In this document: positions 41,199 through 48,733 of the stretch, in pieces
How positions within the stretch are numbered: the first letter of the stretch is position 1
Layout of the letters: each line of letters opens with the position of its first letter
NCBI RefSeq assembly: GCF_040095835.1
Contig: NZ_JBBMFT010000001.1
Span: forward strand, 496,001-560,000
DNA: 64,000 nucleotides
Origin: Flavonifractor hominis
GTDB lineage: Bacteria > Bacillota > Clostridia > Oscillospirales > Oscillospiraceae
Direction of reading: 5' to 3'
The notes under the pieces: generated by a model
Databases searched by the model: none
What the model was told of the DNA's origin: nothing
Seen by the model: only the letters and a program-made list of their open reading frames with translations
Program-made: the position numbers and the translations under genes

Positions 41199-41708
41199 TT
41201 AAAGATCTACGCAATAGTTCCCGTCAATCAGCACATATTCCACACCATATTTCTGGCAGGATTCCAGCGCTTGAGCGTTGTCCCGGAGCAGGCTTTCCAC
41301 TGTGCAGGCTGAATCATCTACCCTTTGTTCCACAACATCGGCATATTTTTTAATATCCAGGTAGTGACTTCGGATATACGCTTCACTCATCACCAGACAC
41401 CGGTATTGAATCTGAGTGCGGTATTTTTCTGCAAAATCCTTTTCCCAGTCAAATGGAATATAGCAGCCCTCGACGATGAGATTCTGCCCGTTTTCGATGA
41501 CGGTTTTGATCATCTCCCGCACCACCGGCCACAGGTAATCCGTCAGGTCCCGGTCGCTGCTCATGGGTGTGAGCGATGTGTATCCGCTCCGGATCAGGCC
41601 CATCTTCAGGTGATCGATGGATAGACAGGGGTATCCATATTTCTGTAACAATCTTTGCGCAAGAACAGTTTTCCCTGTGTGCGATGCCCCTGCAATCAGA
41701 AAGACCAT
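41199..41708 (-). CDS. P-loop nucleotide kinase-like protein
   Basis: 169 residues. The Walker A loop is GASHTGKT (7-14), followed by SIDHLKMGLIRSGYTS and NLIVEGCYIPFDWEKDF, with an Asp-rich C-terminus. The fold looks like adenylate/shikimate or zeta-type kinases. The substrate cannot be assigned. It lies 27 bp upstream of the macro-domain gene and is probably in the same transcript. Confidence 0.75.
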   Translation of the reverse strand: MVFLIAGASHTGKTVLAQRLLQKYGYPCLSIDHLKMGLIRSGYTSLTPMSSDRDLTDYLWPVVREMIKTVIENGQNLIVEGCYIPFDWEKDFAEKYRTQIQYRCLVMSEAYIRSHYLDIKKYADVVEQRVDDSACTVESLLRDNAQALESCQKYGVEYVLIDGNYCVDL

Positions 41709-41855
41709 ATCGTTCCCTCCCAGCCTGGCAGTAGCGGCGTGAATATAGAACGTAACGGATAGCGGATCTCCTTATCATAATAGCATGGGCAGCCTTATCT
41801 GACAATCAAAAGGACTGCACGGACCTGGGCAATAACTTTTTTATTGGCCAAAGGC

Positions 41856-41896
41856 TTGACAAGATAACGCAAAGCCTTATAATGAACATTGTTCAT
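41856..41896 (+). promoter_or_regulatory. Promoter and operator of the TetR-membrane protein operon
   Basis: TTGACA (41856-41861), 16 bp, TATAAT (41878-41883). The palindrome ATGAACATTGTTCAT (41882-41896) overlaps the -10 and start region and recurs at 42508. Confidence 0.8.
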
Positions 41897-41910
41897 ATTG
41901 AGGTGATCCG

Positions 41911-42468
41911 ATGAATACCGTTGTCACATCAAAAGAGGAAATCTTAAAGACCAGCCGGGAACTAATCCAGCAGCATGGCTGGTCCGCGGTCAATATCCGC
42001 TCGGTGGCGGCAGCCTGCGGCGTGTCGGTTGGTTCCATTTACAACTATTTTGATTCCAAAGCTGCTTTGGTCGGCGCCACAGTGGAAAGCGTCTGGTGTG
42101 AGATCTTCCACCGCCCGGAGGATGGGACCGTGTTTCAGGACACCCAGACCTGCATTGCCTGGCTGTACGGGCGGATGGAATACGGCTGCAAACAGTATCC
42201 CGGATTTTTTACCCTCCACTCCCTCGGCTTTATGGGAGAGGACAAATCTGACGGGAGACAGAAGATGCAGCAGACCTGGCAGCACATTTTAGCTGGACTG
42301 TGTTCTGTTTTGCAGCGGGATGCCAGAGTTCGGCCGGATGCCTTTACCGAACAATTTACCGTTGAAAAATATGCGGATCTTCTCTTCTCTCTGATGTTGT
42401 CGGCTTTGCTAAGGCAGGACTATGATCCCACAGTTGTACTGGAGATCGTCCGCAGGACCCTCTATTAA
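41911..42468 (+). CDS. TetR/AcrR-family regulator
   Basis: 185 residues. The HTH (SAVNIRSVAAACGVSVGSIY, then NYFDSKAALVGATVES) is followed by a helical ligand domain typical of small TetR repressors. The identical palindrome TGAACATTGTTCA lies over its own promoter and again just before the membrane-protein gene downstream, strongly suggesting direct autoregulation and control of those genes. The second of these is interrupted by the mobile element. Confidence 0.9.
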   Translation: MNTVVTSKEEILKTSRELIQQHGWSAVNIRSVAAACGVSVGSIYNYFDSKAALVGATVESVWCEIFHRPEDGTVFQDTQTCIAWLYGRMEYGCKQYPGFFTLHSLGFMGEDKSDGRQKMQQTWQHILAGLCSVLQRDARVRPDAFTEQFTVEKYADLLFSLMLSALLRQDYDPTVVLEIVRRTLY

Positions 42469-42494
42469 AATTCCCACTCAACTGTGGGAATTTT
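42467..42494 (+). terminator. Terminator between TetR and the split gene
   Basis: AAAATTCCCAC pairs with GTGGGAATTTT around TCAACT. Transcription of the next gene may therefore use its own promoter. Confidence 0.7.
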
Positions 42495-42507
42495 ATGTTC
42501 TAGAAAT

Positions 42508-42520
42508 TGAACATTGTTCA
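42508..42520 (+). promoter_or_regulatory. Second TetR operator
   Basis: TGAACATTGTTCA, identical to the core of the palindrome at 41883-41895, 20 bp before the split membrane-protein gene. Confidence 0.75.
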
Positions 42521-42539
42521 CCAAGAAGGGAGACAGATA

Positions 42540-42682
42540 ATGAAAGTAAAACGGAATACCCTGTTGCTCCTGGCCTGTCTGGTGTGGAGCGCAGCAGGAT
42601 TCAATATCCTCCGCATCGGTCTGATGGTCTACCCATCCTATTTTACGGTACTGAATGTTCTGTTGTCTGTACTGGTCTTTAG
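42540..42682 (+). pseudogene. 5' part of the membrane-protein gene split by the mobile element
   Basis: Starts with MKVKRNTLLLLACLVWSAAG (ATG at 42540 after GAAGGGAG) and covers two hydrophobic helices up to SVLVF. The frame continues 15 codons into element sequence and stops at 42728. The 3' part lies at 50298-50616. Joining at the shared GT gives a 462-bp, 153-codon frame with about four helices. Confidence 0.9.
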
Positions 42683-42704
42683 GTCAGTTTACAAGGAACT
42701 ACAC
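42683..42704. repeat. Left terminal inverted repeat (attL half-site)
   Basis: GT core followed by CAGTTTACAAGGAACTACAC, complementary to the right end. Confidence 0.85.
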
Positions 42705-43427
42705 GCAGACCGTGAAACGGGCTGCTGACAACAAACGGCGCTATGCTCCCGGCTGGGTGCATAGCACCTGTTTGTTGCGGGGGTTTCCAAAGGGGGCAGC
42801 GCCCCATTTGGCACACGACTTTGCGGAGCAAAGTGTAGTGTGTTATACGCTCTGTCGGCGTTGCCCTGAAAATACCGTTGCCGCCGGGGAGGGCAAGGGC
42901 ATTTGACGCGGCAGGAAAGCAGGGCTTTGTTTGGGGCTGGTAAGCCGGAAACAAAGGGCTGATTTCAGCAGCAGACAGGGCGTATTATGAAAGCCCCCGT
43001 CCCTCGTCCTCCGCCCCCGGCCTATGGGACAAAAAGTCCCAAAGCTCTGGACACCGTGACCAGATGTGTGGCCACACTCCGGGAAAAGTAGCAGGACGGC
43101 AGGAAACCGTCAAGGCTGAAATGAATGGGCTGACGCCCGGCCTTGACCGTTCCCCGCCGCCCCGCTGGATGGGTGGACAAGGTGGCCAATCCCTAAAAGT
43201 GTTTGGCCGCACTCGTTCATTTTGGGGCCTTTCTTCTCCCAAAATTGAAATGGGCGGGAAAGCCCTAAAATGGCTTTCCCGCCTTGATTACCCATTAGCA
43301 AAGACGGGCGAGACTGTCAACGGCGGCGCTGAAAGCGCCGTTCATCTTGACCGTTGACTGGCTCGCCTGGCTTTGCTACTGCCCGTAAGAGATGGAAAAA
43401 CAAGATGGAAAACAAGGTTAAAAATGG
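42705..43427. other. Left non-coding region of the element (possible oriT)
   Basis: No convincing gene. Several inverted repeats are seen: GGCGGGAAAGCC…GGCTTTCCCGCC with loop (43253-43283), GCGGCGCTGAAAGCGCCG nested between CGGGCGAG and CTCGCC arms (about 43306-43373). MobV elements have oriT sites in such regions, but I cannot define one. Confidence 0.45.
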
Positions 43428-43457
43428 TTGACAAGTCTATCGGATGTGTGTTATACT
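43428..43457 (+). promoter_or_regulatory. Promoter of the macrolide exporter leader
   Basis: TTGACA (43428-43433), 18 bp, TATACT (43452-43457), 34 bp before the leader ORF. Confidence 0.7.
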
Positions 43458-43491
43458 GTGCGACAGTTTGAGATTGGAAGGAGGCTTACGT

Positions 43492-43512
43492 GTGTTAATT
43501 TGTGTACGCTAA
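43492..43512 (+). CDS. Leader peptide MLICVR upstream of the Mef-type gene
   Basis: A six-codon ORF (GTG start, seven bases after GGAAGGAGG) followed directly by TAA TAA-like stops. Short peptides with a basic C-terminal residue before macrolide genes stall ribosomes in the presence of drug. Hairpins downstream match an attenuator. Sequence similarity to a known leader was not tested. Confidence 0.5.
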   Translation: MLICVR

Positions 43513-43594
43513 TAAGCAATAAAAAGTAGAAGTACCTTTCCACATGATGGTGGGCTTTTTTTGCGTGCGTATGCAAAGGAACACGTAGGTTTGA

Positions 43595-43686
43595 CACGAG
43601 CAGTCTTTGAACTGTATCGTGGTGTTTTTTCGTGCTTTGTTGTTATGCAGGCGTCTGCCCTCTCTGTGGGACAACGCCTGCTTTTT
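43595..43686 (+). terminator. Two attenuator hairpins before the Mef-type gene
   Basis: First: CACGA-CAGT…ACTG-TCGTG (43595-43622) followed by GTGTTTTTT. Second: GCAGGCGT pairs with ACGCCTGC (43647-43681), followed by TTTTTATT. Both lie between the leader peptide and the exporter, so drug-dependent readthrough is expected. Confidence 0.7.
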
Positions 43687-43732
43687 ATTGCAGAAACAAA
43701 GGAACAATGCAATAAAAAAGGAGGTTCGCATT

Positions 43733-44953
43733 ATGACCCAAAACAACAATTCATGGAGAAAAACTTATTTTACACTTCTTGCCGGACAAGCAATATCCTT
43801 TATTAGCAGCGGTATTTTGCAAATGGCCATTATCTTTTATTTGGTTGCGAAAACTAATTCTGCAATCATATTGACGGCGGCAACACTGATTGGATTTTTG
43901 CCGCAAGCCTGTTTAGGCCCGTTTGCAGGTGCTTTTGTTGACCGGCACAGCCGTAAAAGCGTAATGATTGGTGCGGATTTGATAATTGCCGCCGCTGGCG
44001 GTATTCTGGCGCTGGTGGCGTTTTACATGGAATTGCCCGTATGGTCTATTATGGTTGTCCTGTTAATCCGAAGTGCGGGAACTGCTTTTCATTCTCCAGC
44101 ATTCAGCGCAGCAACACCTATGATTGTGCCAAAAGAGGAACTTACAAAATGCGCTGGTTACACGCAGACCATGCAAGCAGTAAGTGCGATTATCAGTCCA
44201 GCTGCCGCAGCGTTTTTATATGCTGTTTTGCCTCTTAATGCAATTATATTGTTAGATATTGTGGGTGCAATCCTTGCCTGTGTGACTGTTGCGATTTCGT
44301 CCATACCAACGCCTGAACTATGTCCAGAAACGAAAAGACAACAGTTTTTACAGGATATGAAAGAGGGGTATGTGGTATTAAAGCAAAACAGGGGCCTCTT
44401 TGCTCTGCTCTGGATTGGTGTAATTTATATGTTCTTTTATATGCCAATCAGTACGCTTTTTCCTCTCATCTGTATGTCATACTTCAAAGGAACACCGGCC
44501 CATGCCTCTGCCGCTGAAATTGCTTTTGCGGTTGGTATGCTGCTTGGCGGAGTCATTCTGAGCATTTGGGGCGGTTTTAAGAAACGGCGGTACACCATCG
44601 GTCTTTCCGTTCTCCTGATGGGCGTTAGCAATATGCTCTCCGGGCTTTTGCCGCCAGACGCATTTCTTGTCTTTGTTGTGTGCTGTACTGTTATGGGAAT
44701 TTCCGCTCCATTTTACGGTGTGCAAAATGCGATTTTTCAAGAAACGGTCAAACCAGAATATCTGGGGAGAGTTTTTTCTCTACTGACAAGCGCCGCTTCC
44801 CTCGCCATGCCGTTTGGCCTTGTCATTTCCGGGCCTCTGGCGGAGCGGCTGGGAGTTGAGAAATGGTTTGTCATTTGCGGAATTGGCATTATCATCGTTG
44901 CGCTTGCCGTATTTTTACTACCCGGTTTGAGAGAGATTGACAATACGCAATAA
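43733..44953 (+). CDS. Macrolide-efflux MFS transporter (Mef type)
   Basis: 406 residues from the ATG after AAAGGAGG. Twelve-helix MFS protein with close Mef-like sequence: ILQMAIIFYL, TAATLIGFLPQACLGPFAGA, FVDRHSRKSVMIGADLIIAA, AGGILALVAFYMELPV, ELTKCAGYTQ and FFYMPISTLFPLI. Mef pumps export 14- and 15-membered macrolides. It is more AT-rich than the chromosome around it. Exact mef class needs alignment. Confidence 0.87.
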   Translation: MTQNNNSWRKTYFTLLAGQAISFISSGILQMAIIFYLVAKTNSAIILTAATLIGFLPQACLGPFAGAFVDRHSRKSVMIGADLIIAAAGGILALVAFYMELPVWSIMVVLLIRSAGTAFHSPAFSAATPMIVPKEELTKCAGYTQTMQAVSAIISPAAAAFLYAVLPLNAIILLDIVGAILACVTVAISSIPTPELCPETKRQQFLQDMKEGYVVLKQNRGLFALLWIGVIYMFFYMPISTLFPLICMSYFKGTPAHASAAEIAFAVGMLLGGVILSIWGGFKKRRYTIGLSVLLMGVSNMLSGLLPPDAFLVFVVCCTVMGISAPFYGVQNAIFQETVKPEYLGRVFSLLTSAASLAMPFGLVISGPLAERLGVEKWFVICGIGIIIVALAVFLLPGLREIDNTQ

Positions 44954-44981
44954 TCAACTGCACCTTTTTCTATTACTAAAC

Positions 44982-45034
44982 AAAATGCCTGGATGGTGGT
45001 TCTGAAAAACCAGAACCGCCGTTCAGGCATTTTT
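44982..45034. terminator. Bidirectional terminator between exporter and XRE gene
   Basis: AAATGCCTG…CAGGCATTT with an inner GGTGGTTCTG/CAGAACCGCC stem, ending in a T6 run; it also ends the convergent XRE gene. Confidence 0.85.
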
Positions 45035-45834
45035 TATCTTCGTCCTCTCTGCGGTTTTGGATTCTTCAGCAAGTCGGATTTTTCCGCAATCTTTTTCAGC
45101 CACTTCCGTTCTTCTACTGACAGCTTCCTAAAATTCAGCTTGAGCCGTTTGCAGATAAACGCCAAGTACGCTTGTTCCGTGTCGCTGTCCTGGCTGACGA
45201 TTTCACCAGCAGTTTCCAGCATTTCTTTTAGCGGGTTATCCTCTGGGACGCTGAAAAAATCGTCCTTGTGTGTTTCCCGCAGAGCAAGGGCAATCCCGTT
45301 TATGTCCCGTTGTATCACATAGCGGCAAAACTCGTCCTCATCAATATGGGCGGTGATAAGCTGTCTTAACTGCGTATCACTCATGCCAGGATTATGCTTT
45401 TTTATAACAGTTGCGCTCATCGTGTCCACTATGGCGTTTGCACCCTGCGCCTGTTTCAGTGCCGTTCCGTTCACATAGATTTCAAGGTCAGCCATCAGCC
45501 GGGGGAAATCCGGGTGCGCCGCCAGCTCACACAGCAGGGTATTGTCTATCCTCCCGCTTTTCAGCAGGTCAATCATTTCATCACTCAAACGCAGGTCTGC
45601 AAGATCGGCGTTTGGGTGATTTTTCATTTCAGACAGCCCCAGCAGATAATCAGCGGTCACACCGTAAAACTTCGCCAGCCGGATAAGGGCATAGTGGCTG
45701 ATGTCCTTGAAGTCTTCCGTTTCGTAACTGCCCAGCGCAGACTTGGAAAGCCCGGTCTGCTCCGCAAGCTGCCCCAGCGTCAAGCCACGCTCCACACGTA
45801 GGTCTTTTAATCGCTCTTGTATGGATAAAGACAT
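45034..45834 (-). CDS. XRE-family regulator of the element
   Basis: 266 residues from the ATG after AAGGAGGG. The HTH (RVERGLTLGQLAEQTGLSKS, then ALGSYETEDFKDISHYALIR) is followed by a long helical region (about 90-266) without a known domain, ending in a basic KNPKPQRGRR tail. Regulators like this sit in many clostridial mobilizable elements. A 14-bp perfect palindrome lies just upstream and is a likely operator. Confidence 0.85.
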   Translation of the reverse strand: MSLSIQERLKDLRVERGLTLGQLAEQTGLSKSALGSYETEDFKDISHYALIRLAKFYGVTADYLLGLSEMKNHPNADLADLRLSDEMIDLLKSGRIDNTLLCELAAHPDFPRLMADLEIYVNGTALKQAQGANAIVDTMSATVIKKHNPGMSDTQLRQLITAHIDEDEFCRYVIQRDINGIALALRETHKDDFFSVPEDNPLKEMLETAGEIVSQDSDTEQAYLAFICKRLKLNFRKLSVEERKWLKKIAEKSDLLKNPKPQRGRR

Positions 45835-45867
45835 ATTCACCCTCCTTGCTAGCTCAACGAAAGAGAA

Positions 45868-45904
45868 GCCGTTATGCTATGTACTATGCTCATAGCATAA
45901 CGGC
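45868..45904. promoter_or_regulatory. Perfect 14-bp inverted repeat, candidate operator
   Basis: GCCGTTATGCTATG (45868-45881) and its complement (45891-45904) around a nine-base loop, between the XRE gene and the small gene upstream. Either an operator for autoregulation or a transcript hairpin. Confidence 0.6.
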
Positions 45905-45912
45905 ATAGGCAT

Positions 45913-46176
45913 TTACAGTTTTATTTTACCATTTGCTACATCTTCACGAAATTTATCAACAAGCTTCGCTGTCAGCTTGGATTTACCGTAGTGTTCAAGT
46001 ACAAAAGTACGATAACTTTTTCCATCTACAAGCACATCACTTTTTCTGGTCAACAACCAATTTCCGTTACCTCCTCCCTGTTCTCTAATATTCCAGTCTT
46101 TCCCATATCTTTTATAGATTTCATCTTTTTTACCTTGAACAGACATTGATTCGCTTGGAATATAAACAATTTGCAT
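45913..46176 (-). CDS. Small protein of unknown function in the element
   Basis: 87 residues with a strong AAAGGAGGAG ribosome site and ATG at 46176. MQIVYIPSESMSVQGKKDEI, then a basic, soluble C-terminal half (VDKFREDVANGKIKL). No recognisable domain. It precedes the XRE regulator on the same strand; a palindrome separates them. Confidence 0.6.
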   Translation of the reverse strand: MQIVYIPSESMSVQGKKDEIYKRYGKDWNIREQGGGNGNWLLTRKSDVLVDGKSYRTFVLEHYGKSKLTAKLVDKFREDVANGKIKL

Positions 46177-46404
46177 AATAGCTCCTCCTTTATTTTGTGC
46201 AAGAAGACCAGAAACCTGAATTTGTCTTTTATCTTTTTTTGATTATATCACAAATCCGAGAGCGTGGAAATAGGGAGTTTTTCAGGCTGATTTCCTACCT
46301 CTTGGATATACGGCACAGGCGGTCAAAAAGGTGTAGACTTGGGATAGTTCATCGATGGACAAGCACCTTGGAAACAGAACACGCCAAAGAAAACGGAGGG
46401 ACGC

Positions 46405-46818
46405 ATGAGCAAAAGACCCTATCAACACCTGCCGCCGCTGGAACACAGGCCGGACGGCTCCCCCTACCGCATAACCCCGCCCCAGAAGAGACGAGCCAGC
46501 GGCCTGATACGCCGGGAGTGCTGCAACTGCGAGGACGGAAACTGCCTTGCGCTGGACGATGGCGACACCTGCGCCTGTCCGCAGATGATTTCGTTCTCCG
46601 TCTGCTGCAAGTGGTTCCGCTGGGCGGTCTTGCCGCTGGACAGGACGCTGGAAGCGGAGATTTACCGGGACAGGGACTTGAAACGCTGTGCGGAGTGCGG
46701 CGGTGTGTTCGTCCCGAAGTCCAACCGGGGCAAATACTGCCCGGACTGCGCCGCCAGAGTTCACAGGCGGCAGAAAACAGAAAGTGAACGGAAAAGGAGG
46801 TCTGCTGTGGACAGTTAA
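46405..46818 (+). CDS. Cysteine-rich VLP-domain protein
   Basis: 137 residues. RRECCNCEDGNCLALDDGDT, CACPQMISFSVCCKWFRWAV, LPLDR and CAECGGVFVPKSNRGKYCPD give two clusters of cysteines, as in the cysteine-rich VLP proteins seen beside replication and mobilization genes of such elements. Probably metal-binding; function not established. First gene of the plus-strand mobilization operon. Confidence 0.8.
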   Translation: MSKRPYQHLPPLEHRPDGSPYRITPPQKRRASGLIRRECCNCEDGNCLALDDGDTCACPQMISFSVCCKWFRWAVLPLDRTLEAEIYRDRDLKRCAECGGVFVPKSNRGKYCPDCAARVHRRQKTESERKRRSAVDS

Positions 46819-46929
46819 GAGCGGGAAAAGCCTTGATTTGCAAGGCTCCGCAAGCCCTCAACCGGGGCGGCTGGTATCATTTATCATTCGCCCCGGAAAA
46901 CGGGCCTCTAACCGTCCACAAAACACGCT

Positions 46930-47325
46930 ATGACAAACACGATTTATATTCACCAGCCGGAAAAGGCGTTCAGTTTCACCCGGCTCCCCAATTTCCTTTT
47001 TGAAGCACCCACATTCCAGCCCTTGAGCAACGAAGCGAAGGTGCTGTATGCCTTTGTCCTGCGCCGGGCGGAGTTGTCCCGGAAGAACGGCTGGGCGGAC
47101 GAGTACGGGCGGGTCTACCTGTACTACCCCATCTGCGAGGTGGTCGCTTTGCTCCGCTGCGGGCGGCAGAAAGCGGTCAACACCCTGCGGGAGTTGCAGT
47201 ATGCGGGGCTGGTGGAAATCCAGAAACAGGGCTGTGGAAAACCCAACCGCATTTACCCGAAATCCTATGAAGCGGTTCCAAACACCGACTTCAAGAAATC
47301 CGGTTATGGTACGCCGGAGGGCTGA
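46930..47325 (+). CDS. Replication initiator protein A N-terminal domain
   Basis: 131 residues. FTRLPNFLFEAPTFQPLSNE, AKVLYAFVLRRAELS and YPICEVVALLRCGRQKAVNT are RepA_N family signatures: a winged helix that binds replication origins. It has only the N-terminal domain and lacks the longer C-terminus of plasmid RepA proteins. It may allow replication of the excised circle. Confidence 0.85.
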   Translation: MTNTIYIHQPEKAFSFTRLPNFLFEAPTFQPLSNEAKVLYAFVLRRAELSRKNGWADEYGRVYLYYPICEVVALLRCGRQKAVNTLRELQYAGLVEIQKQGCGKPNRIYPKSYEAVPNTDFKKSGYGTPEG

Positions 47326-47498
47326 AAACCGTACTTGGCGAGTACGAAAATCAATCCTCTTGAAGTACGGAAATCTGACGGTATATAGAAATACAGAGAT
47401 TAAAACCATCTATTTACATTCATTCCATTCCAATCCTATCAGAGATATTTTCGGCGGGAAAACCCGCCGGAAAGGAATGGAATGGGGAAAGGAGTTCA

Positions 47499-48443
47499 AT
47501 GGCACAACACGCAATTTTGCGATTTGAGAAGCACAAGGGCCACCCGGCGGGGCCGCTGGAAGCCCACCATGAACGGAAAAAGGAGCAGTACGCCAGCAAC
47601 CCGGACATTGACACCAGCCGGAGCAAGTACAATTTCCACATCGTCAAGCCGGATGGCCGCTACTACCATTTCATTCAGAGCCGCATCGAGCAGGCCAGAT
47701 GCCGCACCCGCAAGGACAGCACTCGGTTTGTGGACACGCTGATTACCGCCAGCCCGGAGTTTTTCAAGGGCAAGTCCCCAAAGGAGATAGCGGCCTACTT
47801 CCAGAGGGCGGCGGACTTCCTCATTGACCGGGTGGGCCGGGAGAACATCGTTTCGGCTATGGTACACATGGATGAAAAAACGCCCCATCTGCACTTGGTC
47901 TTTGTGCCGCTGACAAAGGACAACCGCCTGTGCGCCAAAGAAATTATCGGCAACCGGGCCAATCTGACGAAGTGGCAGGACGATTTTCACGCCTGTATGG
48001 TGGAGCAGTACCCCGACCTGGAGCGTGGGGAAAGCGCCAGCAAGACGGGCCGGAAGCATATCCCCACCCGGCTGTTCAAACAGGCGGTCAACCTCTCCAA
48101 ACAGGCGAGGGCCATTGAAGCGGTTCTCTCCGGCATTACCCCGCTGAACGCCGGAAAGAAGAAAGAGGAAGCCCTCTCCATGCTGAAAAAGTGGTTTCCG
48201 CAGATGGAGAACTTCTCCGGGCAACTGAAAAAATACAAGGTCACAATCAATGACTTGTTAGCGGAAAATGAAAAGCTGGAAGTCAGGGCAAAGGCCAGCG
48301 AAAAAGGCAAGATGAATGACACGATGGAACGGGCGAAGTTAAAAAGCGAACTGGACGATATGCGGCGGCTGGTTGACCGTATCCCGCCGGAGATTTTAGC
48401 GGAACTGAAACGGCAACAGCGGCAGCATGGAAAGGAAAGGTGA
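47499..48443 (+). CDS. MobV-type relaxase
   Basis: 314 residues. Mob_Pre-type motif HMDEKTPHLH (123-132), the metal-binding histidine motif; SRSKYNFHIVKPDGRYYHFI and ENIVSAMVHMDE are family features. It nicks oriT and leads the strand during mobilization by a helper conjugative system. The C-terminal part (about 215-314) is coiled coil. No coupling protein or secretion genes are present, so the element is mobilizable, not self-conjugative. Confidence 0.9.
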   Translation: MAQHAILRFEKHKGHPAGPLEAHHERKKEQYASNPDIDTSRSKYNFHIVKPDGRYYHFIQSRIEQARCRTRKDSTRFVDTLITASPEFFKGKSPKEIAAYFQRAADFLIDRVGRENIVSAMVHMDEKTPHLHLVFVPLTKDNRLCAKEIIGNRANLTKWQDDFHACMVEQYPDLERGESASKTGRKHIPTRLFKQAVNLSKQARAIEAVLSGITPLNAGKKKEEALSMLKKWFPQMENFSGQLKKYKVTINDLLAENEKLEVRAKASEKGKMNDTMERAKLKSELDDMRRLVDRIPPEILAELKRQQRQHGKER

Positions 48444-48639
48444 TCTTATAAGTAATATCAGATACAAAAAGGAAATCGAAATCGTGACTTTTCAGGGAAA
48501 GGAAATCACACTGGAAAATCTCTCCCCGGTGTTCACGCCGGAACAGGAAGCAGCCAAACGCCGGGAACTGGAACAGCAGCTTTATGAGGTGTTCCGCAAG
48601 TACGCCGACAAGCGGGAGAGTGAGGAAGCCGGGACATAA
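48427..48639 (+). CDS. Small mobile-element protein with doubtful start
   Basis: 70 codons if the ATG at 48427 is used, overlapping the relaxase end. NIRYKKEIEIVTFQGKEITL and EQEAAKRRELEQQLYEVFRK suggest the body of the protein begins with SNIRY, where the sequence has ATA (48448) after AAAGGTGATCTT, in the position where an ATG would be expected. Family of unknown role in mobilizable elements. Confidence 0.6.
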   Translation: MERKGDLISNIRYKKEIEIVTFQGKEITLENLSPVFTPEQEAAKRRELEQQLYEVFRKYADKRESEEAGT

Positions 48640-48657
48640 GGTTTTCCAAACCCATCA

Positions 48658-48686
48658 TTGATTTGCGGGGCTGCTGGCGGTATAAT
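48658..48686 (+). promoter_or_regulatory. Promoter of the serine recombinase
   Basis: TTGATT (48658-48663), 17 bp, TATAAT (48681-48686). GCTGCTG…CAGCAGC inverted repeat (48671-48702) encloses the -10 box and may be an operator. Confidence 0.75.
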
Positions 48687-48733
48687 AGAACTGTCAGCAG
48701 CTCCGTTTCTTTTTTAAGAAAAGGAGCGACAAT

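Noticed and set aside
42700..43400. Short ORFs in the left end of the mobile element
   Set aside because: None has a ribosome site and they cross hairpins; the stretch looks like regulatory or transfer-origin DNA.
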